Source: Ruminococcaceae bacterium D5 (lineage in GTDB: Bacteria > Bacillota > Clostridia > Oscillospirales > Ruminococcaceae). From it: a DNA stretch of 56,788 nt. The stretch is taken from positions 51,596 to 108,383 of the forward strand of contig FORK01000011.1 in assembly GCA_900113995.1 (NCBI GenBank), written 5' to 3'. How positions within the stretch are numbered: the stretch's first letter is position 1; every line of letters begins with the position of its first letter. Shown piece after piece: positions 8,762 to 16,902 of this stretch. The translations under genes and the position numbers were made by a program. The notes under the pieces were generated by a model that saw only the letters and a list, made by a program, of their open reading frames with translations, was not told where the DNA came from and ran no database searches.

Positions 8762-9877
8762 ATGTCTATCTACAATGCGGACCATGCATGGCTGATGCTC
8801 GCGGATGGCACCACCTATGAAGGGCGGAGCTTCGGCGCCAAGGGAACGGCGATCGGCGAGGTGGTTTTTACCACCGGCATGACCGGCTGTCAGGAAACGC
8901 TGACCGATCCGAGCTACTTTGGGCAGATTACGGTGCAGACCTTTCCGCTGATCGGCAACTACGGCACCAACGACGACGACGTGGAGTCGGACGATATTTA
9001 TATGAAGGGCTATATTGTGCGCGAATGGTGCGATTCTCCCTCCAATTTTCGCGCGACCGAGCGGATCGATAACTTCCTCAAGCGCCACGGCACCATTGGG
9101 CTGTTCGACATCGATACCCGCGCACTGACCCGCCGCCTGCGGGAGCACGGCGTAATGAACGGAGTGATCACCACCGAGCCGATCACCTCGGAGAACCGGG
9201 AGCGGCTTCTTGCGCAGCTGGGCACCTTTGTCATCCGCGACGCGGTTGACACGATCAGCACCCCGGCACAGCGCCTTTATCCGGCGCACGGCCCCCGGAA
9301 ATACCGCATCGCACTGTTTGATTTCGGCTATAAGCGCAACATCCGCGAGAGCCTGCGCGCGCGCGGATGCGATGTGCTTGTCGTCCCTGCCCGCACAACG
9401 GCGGCGGAGCTTGCCGAACTGAAGCCTGATGGAATTCTTCTTTCGAACGGCCCTGGGGACCCCGGGGAAAATGTGCAGGTAATTGAAAATCTCCGGGATA
9501 TCGTGGCTCTCGGAATTCCCATCATGGGGGTCTGCCTTGGGCATCAGCTGATGGCTCTCGCCCGCGGCGGAAAGACGGTGAAGCTCGGCTACGGCCACCG
9601 GGGCGGCAATCAGCCGGTGATCGATTTTGAGACGGGGCGCACCTTTGTCACCACGCAGAACCACGGCTACGCGGTGCTCGGCGACTCGCTTGACCCCGCG
9701 ATTGCGCGGGTCAGCCATGTGAACGCCAACGACAAGACCTGCGAAGGGGTCGAATACCTCGACGCGCCCGTCTTTACGGTGCAGTTCCATCCGGAAGCCT
9801 GTGCCGGCCCCGCCGACACCTCGTTCCTCTTTGACAAGTTTCTCAGGATGATCGACAAGCAGAAGGAGGGCAAATAA
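8762..9877 (+). CDS. carA: carbamoyl phosphate synthase small subunit
   Basis: A 371-residue glutaminase subunit that supplies ammonia from glutamine to CarB for pyrimidine and arginine synthesis. The N-terminal CPSase small-chain domain (about 5-130) carries VVFTTGMTGCQETLTDPSY. The class I glutamine amidotransferase domain (about 180-360) has the nucleophile Cys in MGVCLGHQLMA and the His/Glu pair in VQFHPEA. The ATG at 8762 follows GGAGGAG; an upstream ATG would add residues not found in the family. carB starts one base after the stop. Confidence 0.97.
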   Translation: MSIYNADHAWLMLADGTTYEGRSFGAKGTAIGEVVFTTGMTGCQETLTDPSYFGQITVQTFPLIGNYGTNDDDVESDDIYMKGYIVREWCDSPSNFRATERIDNFLKRHGTIGLFDIDTRALTRRLREHGVMNGVITTEPITSENRERLLAQLGTFVIRDAVDTISTPAQRLYPAHGPRKYRIALFDFGYKRNIRESLRARGCDVLVVPARTTAAELAELKPDGILLSNGPGDPGENVQVIENLRDIVALGIPIMGVCLGHQLMALARGGKTVKLGYGHRGGNQPVIDFETGRTFVTTQNHGYAVLGDSLDPAIARVSHVNANDKTCEGVEYLDAPVFTVQFHPEACAGPADTSFLFDKFLRMIDKQKEGK

Positions 9878-9878
9878 G

Positions 9879-12800
9879 ATGCCGCTTCGCAGTGATATCA
9901 AAAAGGTTCTGATGATCGGTTCCGGTCCGATCGTCATCGGACAGGCAGCCGAATTCGACTATGCGGGCACCCAGGCCTGCCGCGCCCTCAAGGAAGAGGG
10001 CCTCGAGGTGGTGTTGATCAATTCCAACCCCGCCACCATCATGACCGATAAGCGGATGGCCGACCGCATCTATATCGAGCCGCTGACCCTTGAGACGATC
10101 AAGCGGGTCATCGAGATTGAGAAACCGGACAGCGTGCTGTCCACCCTCGGAGGGCAGACCGGCCTGACCCTTTCGATGCAGCTCGCGAAGGACGGCTTTC
10201 TCGAAAGCCACAACGTCAAGTTGCTCGGCGCAAATCCCGAGACGATCGATAAGGCGGAGGACCGCCAGCTCTTCAAGGACACGATGGAGTCGATCAACCA
10301 GCCATGCATCCCCTCCAAGGTGGTCACCGAGCTTGACGATGCGCTGGCCTTTGCCGATACGATCGGCTATCCGGTTATTGTACGCCCGGCCTTTACCCTC
10401 GGCGGTACCGGCGGCGGCATCGCCGGCGATGTGGACGAGCTGCGCGAAATTGCCGCCAACGGCCTGCGCCACTCCCCGATCCACCAGATCCTCGTCGAAC
10501 GCTGCGTCTCCGGCTGGAAGGAGATCGAGTTCGAGGTCATCCGCGACCGCAAGGGGAACCTGATCACCGTCTGCTCGATGGAAAACGTCGATCCGGTGGG
10601 CATCCACACCGGAGATTCGGTGGTCATCGCTCCGGCCGTCACCCTCGCGGACAAGGAATATCAGATGCTGCGCACCGCCTCGATCAGCATCGTCGATGCG
10701 CTCGGCGTCGAAGGCGGCTGCAACTGCCAGTTCGCCCTGAATCCCAACAGCTTCGAATACGCCGTCATCGAGGTCAACCCGCGCGTCTCGCGCTCGTCGG
10801 CCCTTGCCTCGAAGGCGACCGGCTATCCGATTGCCAAGGTCGCGACCAAGATTGCGATCGGCTACACCCTCGATGAGATTGTCAATGCCGTCACCGGCTG
10901 CACCTACGCCTGCTTTGAGCCGGCGATTGATTACGTTGTCGTCAAATATCCGCGCTGGCCCTTCGACAAGTTTGTTTACGGCGAAAAGAAGCTCGGCACC
11001 CAGATGAAGGCGACCGGCGAGGTGATGGCCATTGGCACCAATTTTGAGCAGGCCGTCATGAAGGCCGCCCAGTCGATCGAGCTGAAGCTCTCCTCGATGC
11101 GCTCCCCCAAGATGATGCATGAGAGCGACGAGCAGATTATGACGCGGGTCAACACCCCGGACGACAGCCGCCTCTTCGCCGTCTATGAGGCGCTCTACCG
11201 CGGCATCGAGGACGTTGAAGAAATCTTCCGGATTACCCGCATCGACCGCTGGTTCCTCTATAAATTCCATAACCTCGCCGCCGTCGAGCGGCAGCTCGAG
11301 AGCGGCAAGCTCGACGAGACCCTCTACCTGCGCGCCAAGAAATTTGGCTACCTCGACAGCTCGATCCAGAAGCTTTCGGGAGTTGATCCCGCGCCGTTCC
11401 ACCGCGAGGCGGTCTATAAGATGGTCGATACCTGCGCCGCTGAATTCCCCGCCGAGACCCCCTATTTCTACTCGACCTACGACGATGAGAACGAGGCGGC
11501 GGAGTTCATCGAGCACCATCCGTCCGACAAAAAAACGGTGATTGTCTTCGGCTCCGGACCGATCCGTATCGGCCAGGGCATCGAGTTTGACTACTGCTCG
11601 GTCCACTGCGTCTGGGCGCTCAAGGAGGCGGGCTATCAGGCGGTCATCGTCAACAACAATCCCGAGACAGTTTCCACCGACTTTGACACCGGCGACCGGC
11701 TCTATTTCGACCCGCTGACTCCCGAGAGCGTGGACAGCATCCTTGCCACCGAGAAGCCCTACGGCGTCGTGGTGCAGTTCGGCGGCCAGACCGCCATCAG
11801 CCTGACCCGCCATCTCGCGGACAAGGGTGTGCGTATTCTCGGCACCTGCGCCGACTCGGTTGACGCGGCGGAGGACCGCGAGCGTTTTGACGAGATTCTG
11901 GAGCAGTGTGGAATTCCGCGTCCGGCGGGTCACACCGTCATGACCACTGAGGAGGCGGCCAAAGCCGCCGAGAGTCTCGGCTATCCGGTGCTGCTGCGGC
12001 CCTCCTATGTGCTGGGCGGCCAGAATATGGTCATCGCGCCGAACGCCGAACGGGTGGTCGAGTATATGGGCATCATCACCGCCGGCGGATCCCTTGAGAA
12101 TCCGGTGCTGATCGATAAGTATATGATGGGCACCGAGGTGGAGGTTGACGCCATCTCAGACGGCGAGGATTTTCTGATTCCCGGCATCATGGAGCACGTG
12201 GAGAGGGCGGGCATCCACTCGGGCGACTCGATTTCGGTCTATCCCTGCCGCACCCTCTCGGAGCGGATTAAGAATACCATCATCGACTACACCGGGAAGC
12301 TGGCCCGCGCTCTCAAGGTCAGCGGCATGGTCAACGTCCAGTATGTCGTCTATAACGATGAGGTCTATGTCATCGAGGTCAATCCGCGCTCTTCGCGCAC
12401 CGTGCCGTATATCAGCAAGGTGACGGGGGTTCCGATGGTCGATCTCGCCACCCAGATCATGCTGGGTGCGAAGCTCCGGGATCTCGGATATGGCACCGGC
12501 CTTTACCCCAATGCGCCGTATGTGGCGGTGAAGGTGCCCGTTTTCAGCTTCGAGAAGCTGACCGGCGTCGATACCCAGCTCGGCCCGGAGATGAAGTCGA
12601 CCGGTGAGGTGCTTGGCATCGCCAAAACCTTTGAGGAGGCTCTTCTCAAGGGCCTCGTTGCGGCGGGCTACAAGCTTGAGGAACGCGGCGGTGTGCTGAT
12701 GAGCGTCAAGGACGCCGACAAGCCTGAGATGGTGCAGATTGCGGAAAAGTTCGAGAAGCTTGGCTTTGAGCTGTACGCCACTCCCGGAACTGCGCTGGCG

Positions 12801-13082
12801 CTCAACAATCAGATGGTTGCCACCAACTCGGTGCGCCCGATGCAGGAACCGTCCCCCAACGTGATGGATCTGATCGACTCAGGCAAGATTCACTATGTTA
12901 TTTCGACCTCCAAGGGAGGCGCCGACCCCAAAACCAATCAGTCGGTGCGTCTGCGCCGCCGCGCGGTCGATCACTCGATCGTCTGCCTGACCGCACTCGA
13001 TACCGCGAATGCTCTGGCGGACTGCCTGCTTTCCAAAAAGCAGATGGCGGATATCGATCTGGTCAGCATCACCGATTTGTAA
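9879..13082 (+). CDS. carB: carbamoyl phosphate synthase large subunit
   Basis: A full-length 1067-residue CarB, which makes carbamoyl phosphate from ammonia, bicarbonate and two ATP. It shows the expected duplicated ATP-grasp halves: the first begins at KKVLMIGSGPIVIGQAAEFDY and the second near residue 550 at KTVIVFGSGPIRIGQGIEFDY. The C-terminal MGS-like allosteric domain (about 935-1067) ends the protein. All segments are intact. It is translated with carA (1-base gap) and followed by an intrinsic terminator. The long open frames on its opposite strand are codon-bias shadows. Confidence 0.97.
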   Translation: MPLRSDIKKVLMIGSGPIVIGQAAEFDYAGTQACRALKEEGLEVVLINSNPATIMTDKRMADRIYIEPLTLETIKRVIEIEKPDSVLSTLGGQTGLTLSMQLAKDGFLESHNVKLLGANPETIDKAEDRQLFKDTMESINQPCIPSKVVTELDDALAFADTIGYPVIVRPAFTLGGTGGGIAGDVDELREIAANGLRHSPIHQILVERCVSGWKEIEFEVIRDRKGNLITVCSMENVDPVGIHTGDSVVIAPAVTLADKEYQMLRTASISIVDALGVEGGCNCQFALNPNSFEYAVIEVNPRVSRSSALASKATGYPIAKVATKIAIGYTLDEIVNAVTGCTYACFEPAIDYVVVKYPRWPFDKFVYGEKKLGTQMKATGEVMAIGTNFEQAVMKAAQSIELKLSSMRSPKMMHESDEQIMTRVNTPDDSRLFAVYEALYRGIEDVEEIFRITRIDRWFLYKFHNLAAVERQLESGKLDETLYLRAKKFGYLDSSIQKLSGVDPAPFHREAVYKMVDTCAAEFPAETPYFYSTYDDENEAAEFIEHHPSDKKTVIVFGSGPIRIGQGIEFDYCSVHCVWALKEAGYQAVIVNNNPETVSTDFDTGDRLYFDPLTPESVDSILATEKPYGVVVQFGGQTAISLTRHLADKGVRILGTCADSVDAAEDRERFDEILEQCGIPRPAGHTVMTTEEAAKAAESLGYPVLLRPSYVLGGQNMVIAPNAERVVEYMGIITAGGSLENPVLIDKYMMGTEVEVDAISDGEDFLIPGIMEHVERAGIHSGDSISVYPCRTLSERIKNTIIDYTGKLARALKVSGMVNVQYVVYNDEVYVIEVNPRSSRTVPYISKVTGVPMVDLATQIMLGAKLRDLGYGTGLYPNAPYVAVKVPVFSFEKLTGVDTQLGPEMKSTGEVLGIAKTFEEALLKGLVAAGYKLEERGGVLMSVKDADKPEMVQIAEKFEKLGFELYATPGTALALNNQMVATNSVRPMQEPSPNVMDLIDSGKIHYVISTSKGGADPKTNQSVRLRRRAVDHSIVCLTALDTANALADCLLSKKQMADIDLVSITDL

Positions 13083-13090
13083 ACCGATAG

Positions 13091-13124
13091 AAAAGGGGCC
13101 GCCAAATCAATGGCGGTCCTTTTT
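13091..13124 (+). terminator. carB terminator
   Basis: AAAAGGGGCCGCCA pairs with TGGCGGTCCTTTT (one bulge), followed by T residues. Confidence 0.8.
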
Positions 13125-13379
13125 ATGCAGTGTCGTCGAGAAGCCGGATTTCTATGACAGGATTTGCAGGGCCGCGCTTAAAGAGCGCGGCCCTGATTGG
13201 CATATGCTTTTGCCAATCCTCCTGTCACATGTTCGAGGGCATTTTATCGTCTCTTTCGGCGGGATAATCCAACGAAACGCCGCAAAGGCCTGTGATTTCC
13301 ATAGGATTTCGAGCCTACCCCCCTCGCCGTCAGTCTATCATTTTGACAGATCTTTCCGACAATGCCGCGGTCGATTGCA

Positions 13380-13405
13380 GCCCCGCCCTGTGCGGGGCCT
13401 TTTTC
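13380..13405 (+). terminator. intrinsic terminator-like hairpin
   Basis: GCCCCGC and GCGGGGC flank a 5-base loop and are followed by CTTTTT. No plus-strand gene ends just upstream, so it may be a relic or may end carB readthrough. Confidence 0.55.
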
Positions 13406-13578
13406 CTTTTGGCACTGTTTGAACAGCTCGATCAAGTGTTTTTCATGTTTTAGCATCCACAATCGTTCCCGGCACAAACAGCATAGAGAATTAGAATCAA
13501 ATCAAAGTCAACGGATCGTTGGCGACCGCTCTGTGATATTCAAGAAAGCGGCAGATAACACCGGAAGAAGGGATCGCG

Positions 13579-13892
13579 ATGCCAAACGCTTCTCGGCAAT
13601 CCGAAGAGGAGCATGTCCGCCGGGAGGAGGCCGACCGCCTGCTCCGATGGATTCGGGACAACCGAAGCGACTGGAGGCTGATCTGCCGTCGGGATGATCT
13701 GGGAGATGCGCAGCTGTACCGCCTTCTCTAGGAGATGCTGCGGCATTCCTTCTGCCAGATAGCCATGATTCTGTTCAGCGCCTGCGCCCCAAAGGGAAGC
13801 GGGCGCTGGCGGCCGCTTTGATGGATGCGCTAGCGGAGCAGGGGGGCGCGGCCGGGTTTTCAGAGCAGGTTTTGGTCAATTATCATCTGTAA
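13579..13892 (+). pseudogene. small frameshifted gene remnant, unknown family
   Basis: An ATG at 13579 opens a 50-codon frame (basic and acidic, ending DDLGDAQLYRLL) that stops at a TAG at 13729. Another frame then continues to a TAA at 13890 with a plausible protein reading (RLRPKGKRALAAALMDALA, ending QVLVNYHL). The two halves together would make a soluble protein of about 100 residues interrupted by a frameshift near 13725. The family was not recognised. It could instead be a genuine 50-residue protein with non-coding sequence after it. Confidence 0.35.
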
Positions 13893-13903
13893 GGATGCCG
13901 CTC

Positions 13904-15100
13904 TCAGGCGCTTTGGCTCTTTTGCCGGAGTTTCCCAAGCGGCCGGTATTCCGGTACAGCCTGCATCAGCGCCCGGCGGACCTCGCCGGAGGAACCTGTT
14001 TCTGCTGCGCGGCGCAGCAGGTGAAGCGAGCGTTCGATTTCCCGGGCCGATACCGGATTTTGCCGCTCGATCAGAATTTTCCGGTCTGCAGTGGCGCGGA
14101 GAGGACCATTTCCGAGCAGCAGTTCTTCATAGAGCTTTTCGCCGGGGCGCAGCCCCGTCTCGACGATGGGGATTTCACGGTAGGGGAGGTGTCCTGTCAG
14201 ACGGATCAGCCGTTCCGCAAGGTCGAGAATCCGCACCGGGCGGCCCATGTCAAGCAGATAGATGCCCGAGCCGCTTTCCATTGCTCCGGCGCGCAGTACC
14301 AGCTCTACCGCCTCGGGAATGGTCATAAAATAGCGGATCATCCGCCGGTCGGTGACGGTCACCGGCCCGCCCCGCTCGATCTGCCGCAGGAAGAGCGGCA
14401 CAACCGAGCCGTTTGAGCCGAGGACATTCCCGAATCTGACGGCGGAAAAGCTGGTTTTCCCCTGTCCGTGCATGCTTTGCAGCAGCATTTCGCAGAACCG
14501 CTTGGTCGCGCCCATGACGCTGGATGGGTTGACCGCCTTATCGGTTGAAATCAGGACAAAACGGCGCGTTCCCCAGCGCAGAGAGGCGCGCGCGATCTCT
14601 TCGGTGCCAAAGATATTGTTTTTGACCGCTTCGCCCGGACAGTGCTCCATCAGCGGGACATGCTTGTGGGCTGCTGCATGGAAAACGACCTGCGGGCGGT
14701 ACCGGGAAAAGATTTCCCTGAGCCGCACTGGGTCCTGTACCGAGCCGATCTCCACCGAAACCGGAAGCCCCTGCGAAAGCGATTCGAGTTCCTGCTGAAG
14801 CTCGTAAACGCCGTTCTCGCAGAAGTCCAGCAGCACCAGCCGGGAGGGGACTGCCTGTGCGATTTGGCGGCAAAGCTCCGAGCCGATGGAGCCGCCGGCT
14901 CCGCTGACCAGCACAACGCGCCCCTTGAGATAGGAGGGGCGGTATCCGCGGCCCGGCGCCGTCCGCCGTCCGAGCAGCGCGTCGGCTGGGGCGGATTTTC
15001 CCCGCACGGCCGTCTTTCCACCGAGAAAGAGGGCAGCTCCGGCAGATGCGGCGGCAAGGCCGGCCAGCATCGGGGCCTTGAAACGGGAATGCGGTTTCAA
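13904..15100 (-). CDS. CapD/FlaA1-like nucleotide-sugar epimerase/dehydratase
   Basis: A 398-residue short-chain dehydrogenase of the polysaccharide-biosynthesis family that acts on UDP-N-acetyl sugars. The NAD(P) site GAGGSIGSE (about residue 67) and the active-site stretch STDKAVNPSSVMGATKR, with Met in place of the usual Tyr, are typical of FlaA1/PglF/CapD. A membrane-targeting segment near residues 10-28 (MLAGLAAASAGAALFLGG) is present, but the several N-terminal helices of full-length CapD proteins (about 600 residues) are missing, so it is a short form. It stands alone without glycosyltransferases or a flippase, unusual for this family. Confidence 0.85.
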   Translation of the reverse strand: MKPHSRFKAPMLAGLAAASAGAALFLGGKTAVRGKSAPADALLGRRTAPGRGYRPSYLKGRVVLVSGAGGSIGSELCRQIAQAVPSRLVLLDFCENGVYELQQELESLSQGLPVSVEIGSVQDPVRLREIFSRYRPQVVFHAAAHKHVPLMEHCPGEAVKNNIFGTEEIARASLRWGTRRFVLISTDKAVNPSSVMGATKRFCEMLLQSMHGQGKTSFSAVRFGNVLGSNGSVVPLFLRQIERGGPVTVTDRRMIRYFMTIPEAVELVLRAGAMESGSGIYLLDMGRPVRILDLAERLIRLTGHLPYREIPIVETGLRPGEKLYEELLLGNGPLRATADRKILIERQNPVSAREIERSLHLLRRAAETGSSGEVRRALMQAVPEYRPLGKLRQKSQSA

Positions 15101-15535
15101 TAGCGTCGCCTCCTTATCAATGATTTGCCAAACATCCCCCAGTATAAAGCCGGCGGCGGCGAAAAATCAACTGAAAGAGGGCGGATTTTGCGGCGGAATC
15201 AAAGGGACAGCACGGAAATTTTCCGCACCGCCCGTTTCCTGCCCGCTTGCGTGAAGGGAATGGCAGAGCCATTTCCTTCGGGGAAAAAGTAAAAGCCAGC
15301 GCCTACGCCCGGTGTCCGTAAGAAAGTTTAACCTCCGTATGATTGTAATCATACGGAGGTTTTGCGCGGCAAAGATAGCCGAATAGCGGTGCAATAGGCT
15401 GCGGTGGTCCCTTGTACGGAACGAAGTGATGCAAAAAACCGGACATGCAAATGTCCGGGCTGTTCGCCTCGTAGAGTACACATACGGGGACGCAGACCCC
15501 TGTATAAAAGTGCGCCATTTGTAGCGGAAAAGGTC
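15101..15535. other. intergenic region at edge of AT-rich insert
   Basis: GC-rich up to about 15300, then AT-rich. It holds a 15-bp-stem hairpin (15331-15364). A minus-strand open frame covers 15303-15641 but overlaps the DUF2752 gene and reads through that hairpin, so it is not called a gene. Possibly part of a dispersed element. Confidence 0.35.
15331..15365. terminator. long perfect hairpin
   Basis: AACCTCCGTATGATT and AATCATACGGAGGTT pair perfectly around a short loop and are followed by TTTTG. It may end the minus-strand DUF2752/TM2 transcript or mark the end of a mobile repeat. Confidence 0.6.
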
Positions 15536-15862
15536 TCACAATCTTAAAATATAAAACACTGTATTCAGAAAGAGCGTAGCGCCTACAATTGCTGCGGAAA
15601 TTTCCTTCAGTGGCTTTTTCATGAATTGCAGATGTATGCATAAAATAACAGCTACTACTAACGGAATGGCCATTGGTTGATAGCTTACATACATTTTAAA
15701 ATTCCCGCGTAGCAAGGATAAGATTGCACGAGTTGATCCACACGTAGGACAAATTTGCCCTGTAAAGAATAAAATTGGACAAGTAACACCTATAAGATAA
15801 TATGTTATCCACACTCCGAGAAGCGTGGTGCATATATGTATGTGTTTTTTTACCAACTGCAC
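15536..15862 (-). CDS. DUF2752 membrane protein
   Basis: A 108-residue protein with about three membrane helices and the family signature CPTCGSTRAILSLLRG (about 38-53). DUF2752 proteins are small membrane proteins of unknown function. Translation starts at a GTG at 15862, 21 bases after the TM2-domain gene, with which it forms an operon. Base composition is clearly AT-richer than the surrounding chromosome, pointing to acquisition together with its neighbours. Confidence 0.85.
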   Translation of the reverse strand: MQLVKKHIHICTTLLGVWITYYLIGVTCPILFFTGQICPTCGSTRAILSLLRGNFKMYVSYQPMAIPLVVAVILCIHLQFMKKPLKEISAAIVGATLFLNTVFYILRL

Positions 15863-15883
15863 AATTGAATCCCGACGTCTTAA

Positions 15884-16222
15884 TTACACAAGCGACATGA
15901 GTTTATTAAAATTGACTTCCTTCGCTTTCTTAGAAATAGTAAACCAATCGATAATTACAAGAATACCACAACAACCGGCGGTCAAAAGTTTAAGAATTCC
16001 CATGCCCGTATCGCCAAGCATGAATCTGTCAATTCCCAGAACACCAAGGAAAATCGAAACAAGAAGCAATGTTGTTGGATCTTTCAGTTCAATCGTAGAA
16101 ATAAGAGAAAACTTTTCATCATCCATGGTGCGAAGTTTGTCTTTCAAGTAAACAATTTTTTCCTCAGGGTAGTACTTCTGATTTGTCATGATATACATAT
16201 CGATTTTTTGTTGGTCCAGCAT
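15884..16222 (-). CDS. TM2-domain membrane protein
   Basis: A 112-residue protein with a soluble N-terminus (about 1-45) and a TM2 domain (about 48-95) made of two helices joined by the conserved LGVLGIDRFMLGDTGMGILKLL. TM2 proteins are widespread small membrane proteins of unclear role and are often found beside DUF2752 proteins, as here. The ATG at 16222 follows GAGGGGGAT. It is transcribed divergently from an XRE regulator across an AT-rich promoter region. Confidence 0.87.
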   Translation of the reverse strand: MLDQQKIDMYIMTNQKYYPEEKIVYLKDKLRTMDDEKFSLISTIELKDPTTLLLVSIFLGVLGIDRFMLGDTGMGILKLLTAGCCGILVIIDWFTISKKAKEVNFNKLMSLV

Positions 16223-16356
16223 CGGAAATCCCCCTCATTATTTATATGTCTATACTTAAACTATATAAGCATATAATAGCCTATATAATTTATTTAAATA
16301 TAGCATAATAGTCTATATAATTCAAGTGTGTTTTAACTAAGGAGGCAAAAATTTTT
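16223..16356. promoter_or_regulatory. divergent AT-rich promoter region with direct repeats
   Basis: ATAATAGCCTATATAATT (16273-16290) recurs with one change at 16305-16322, 32 bases (three helical turns) apart, with a related CTATATAA at 16261-16268. They lie between the divergent TM2 and XRE genes and contain -10-like TATAAT sequences. They are good candidates for binding sites of the XRE regulator. Confidence 0.55.
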
Positions 16357-16689
16357 GTGGACTACTATGCTATCGGTCAAAGAATCCGAAAGATAAGGAA
16401 AGCACACAATTTGTCTCAGGAGAATTTATCCGAGATGATTGGCATTTCAGTTACACACATGAGCCATATAGAAACAGGTAACACCAAATTGAGTCTGCAG
16501 GTACTTGTTGATTTGGCAAGCGCACTGGAAGTGCGTACAGATGATTTGCTTTATGATAAAAGCTTTGCAGAACGCAATACAGCTATAGAAGCAATTGTTC
16601 AAATACTTGATACCTGCACTACTCAACAAATCAGGGTCATTGAAGATATTATAAAGGCCACAAAAACTTCTTTAAGTCAGCACTTTTAA
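16357..16689 (+). CDS. XRE-family helix-turn-helix regulator
   Basis: A 110-residue regulator. A Cro/C1-type helix-turn-helix fills residues 5-65 (IGQRIRKIRKAHNLSQENLSE, then GISVTHMSHIETGNTKLSL), followed by a short helical C-terminus for dimerisation. Translation starts at a GTG (16357) 11 bases after AAGGAGG. It is followed by a very strong terminator and is divergent from the TM2/DUF2752 pair, which it probably controls through the repeats between them. Low GC like its neighbours. Confidence 0.9.
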   Translation: MDYYAIGQRIRKIRKAHNLSQENLSEMIGISVTHMSHIETGNTKLSLQVLVDLASALEVRTDDLLYDKSFAERNTAIEAIVQILDTCTTQQIRVIEDIIKATKTSLSQHF

Positions 16690-16707
16690 TTATGATCAGC
16701 CCTATAT

Positions 16708-16760
16708 AAAAGCAGTTCATATCCAAACATAATTGGATATGAACTGCTTTTTTTTTTTTA
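16708..16760 (+). terminator. strong terminator after XRE gene
   Basis: AAAGCAGTTCATATCCAA pairs with TTGGATATGAACTGCTTT across a 6-base loop, followed by about ten more T residues. Confidence 0.93.
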
Positions 16761-16902
16761 CTTCGAGCAATGGAGCAACAAATGCACTGCCCAAAATTAC
16801 TTTTTGACTGTCTTACGGACGCCGCCTAATGGCGCTGGCTTTTTGGGGCCTGACAGGACGCGCGTCGTGCCGCTCCCAAGAGGAAGATGGCTTTCGGTGA
16901 AC

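Larger units (their letters stand above)
13083..13578. other. carB downstream intergenic region
   Basis: Contains the carB terminator, a GC-rich hairpin without T-tract at 13167-13195, and a further hairpin with T-tract at about 13380-13405. A 77-codon minus-strand open frame (13244-13477) is present but has no recognisable family and overlaps the last hairpin, so it is not called. Confidence 0.4.

Noticed and set aside
9843-11933. 696-codon open frame on the strand opposite carB
   Set aside because: It mirrors carB codon bias, has no ribosome site or family, and overlaps a clear essential gene for its full length.
13244-13477. 77-codon minus-strand open frame
   Set aside because: Basic, low-information product, overlaps a plus-strand terminator hairpin, no recognised family or good ribosome site.
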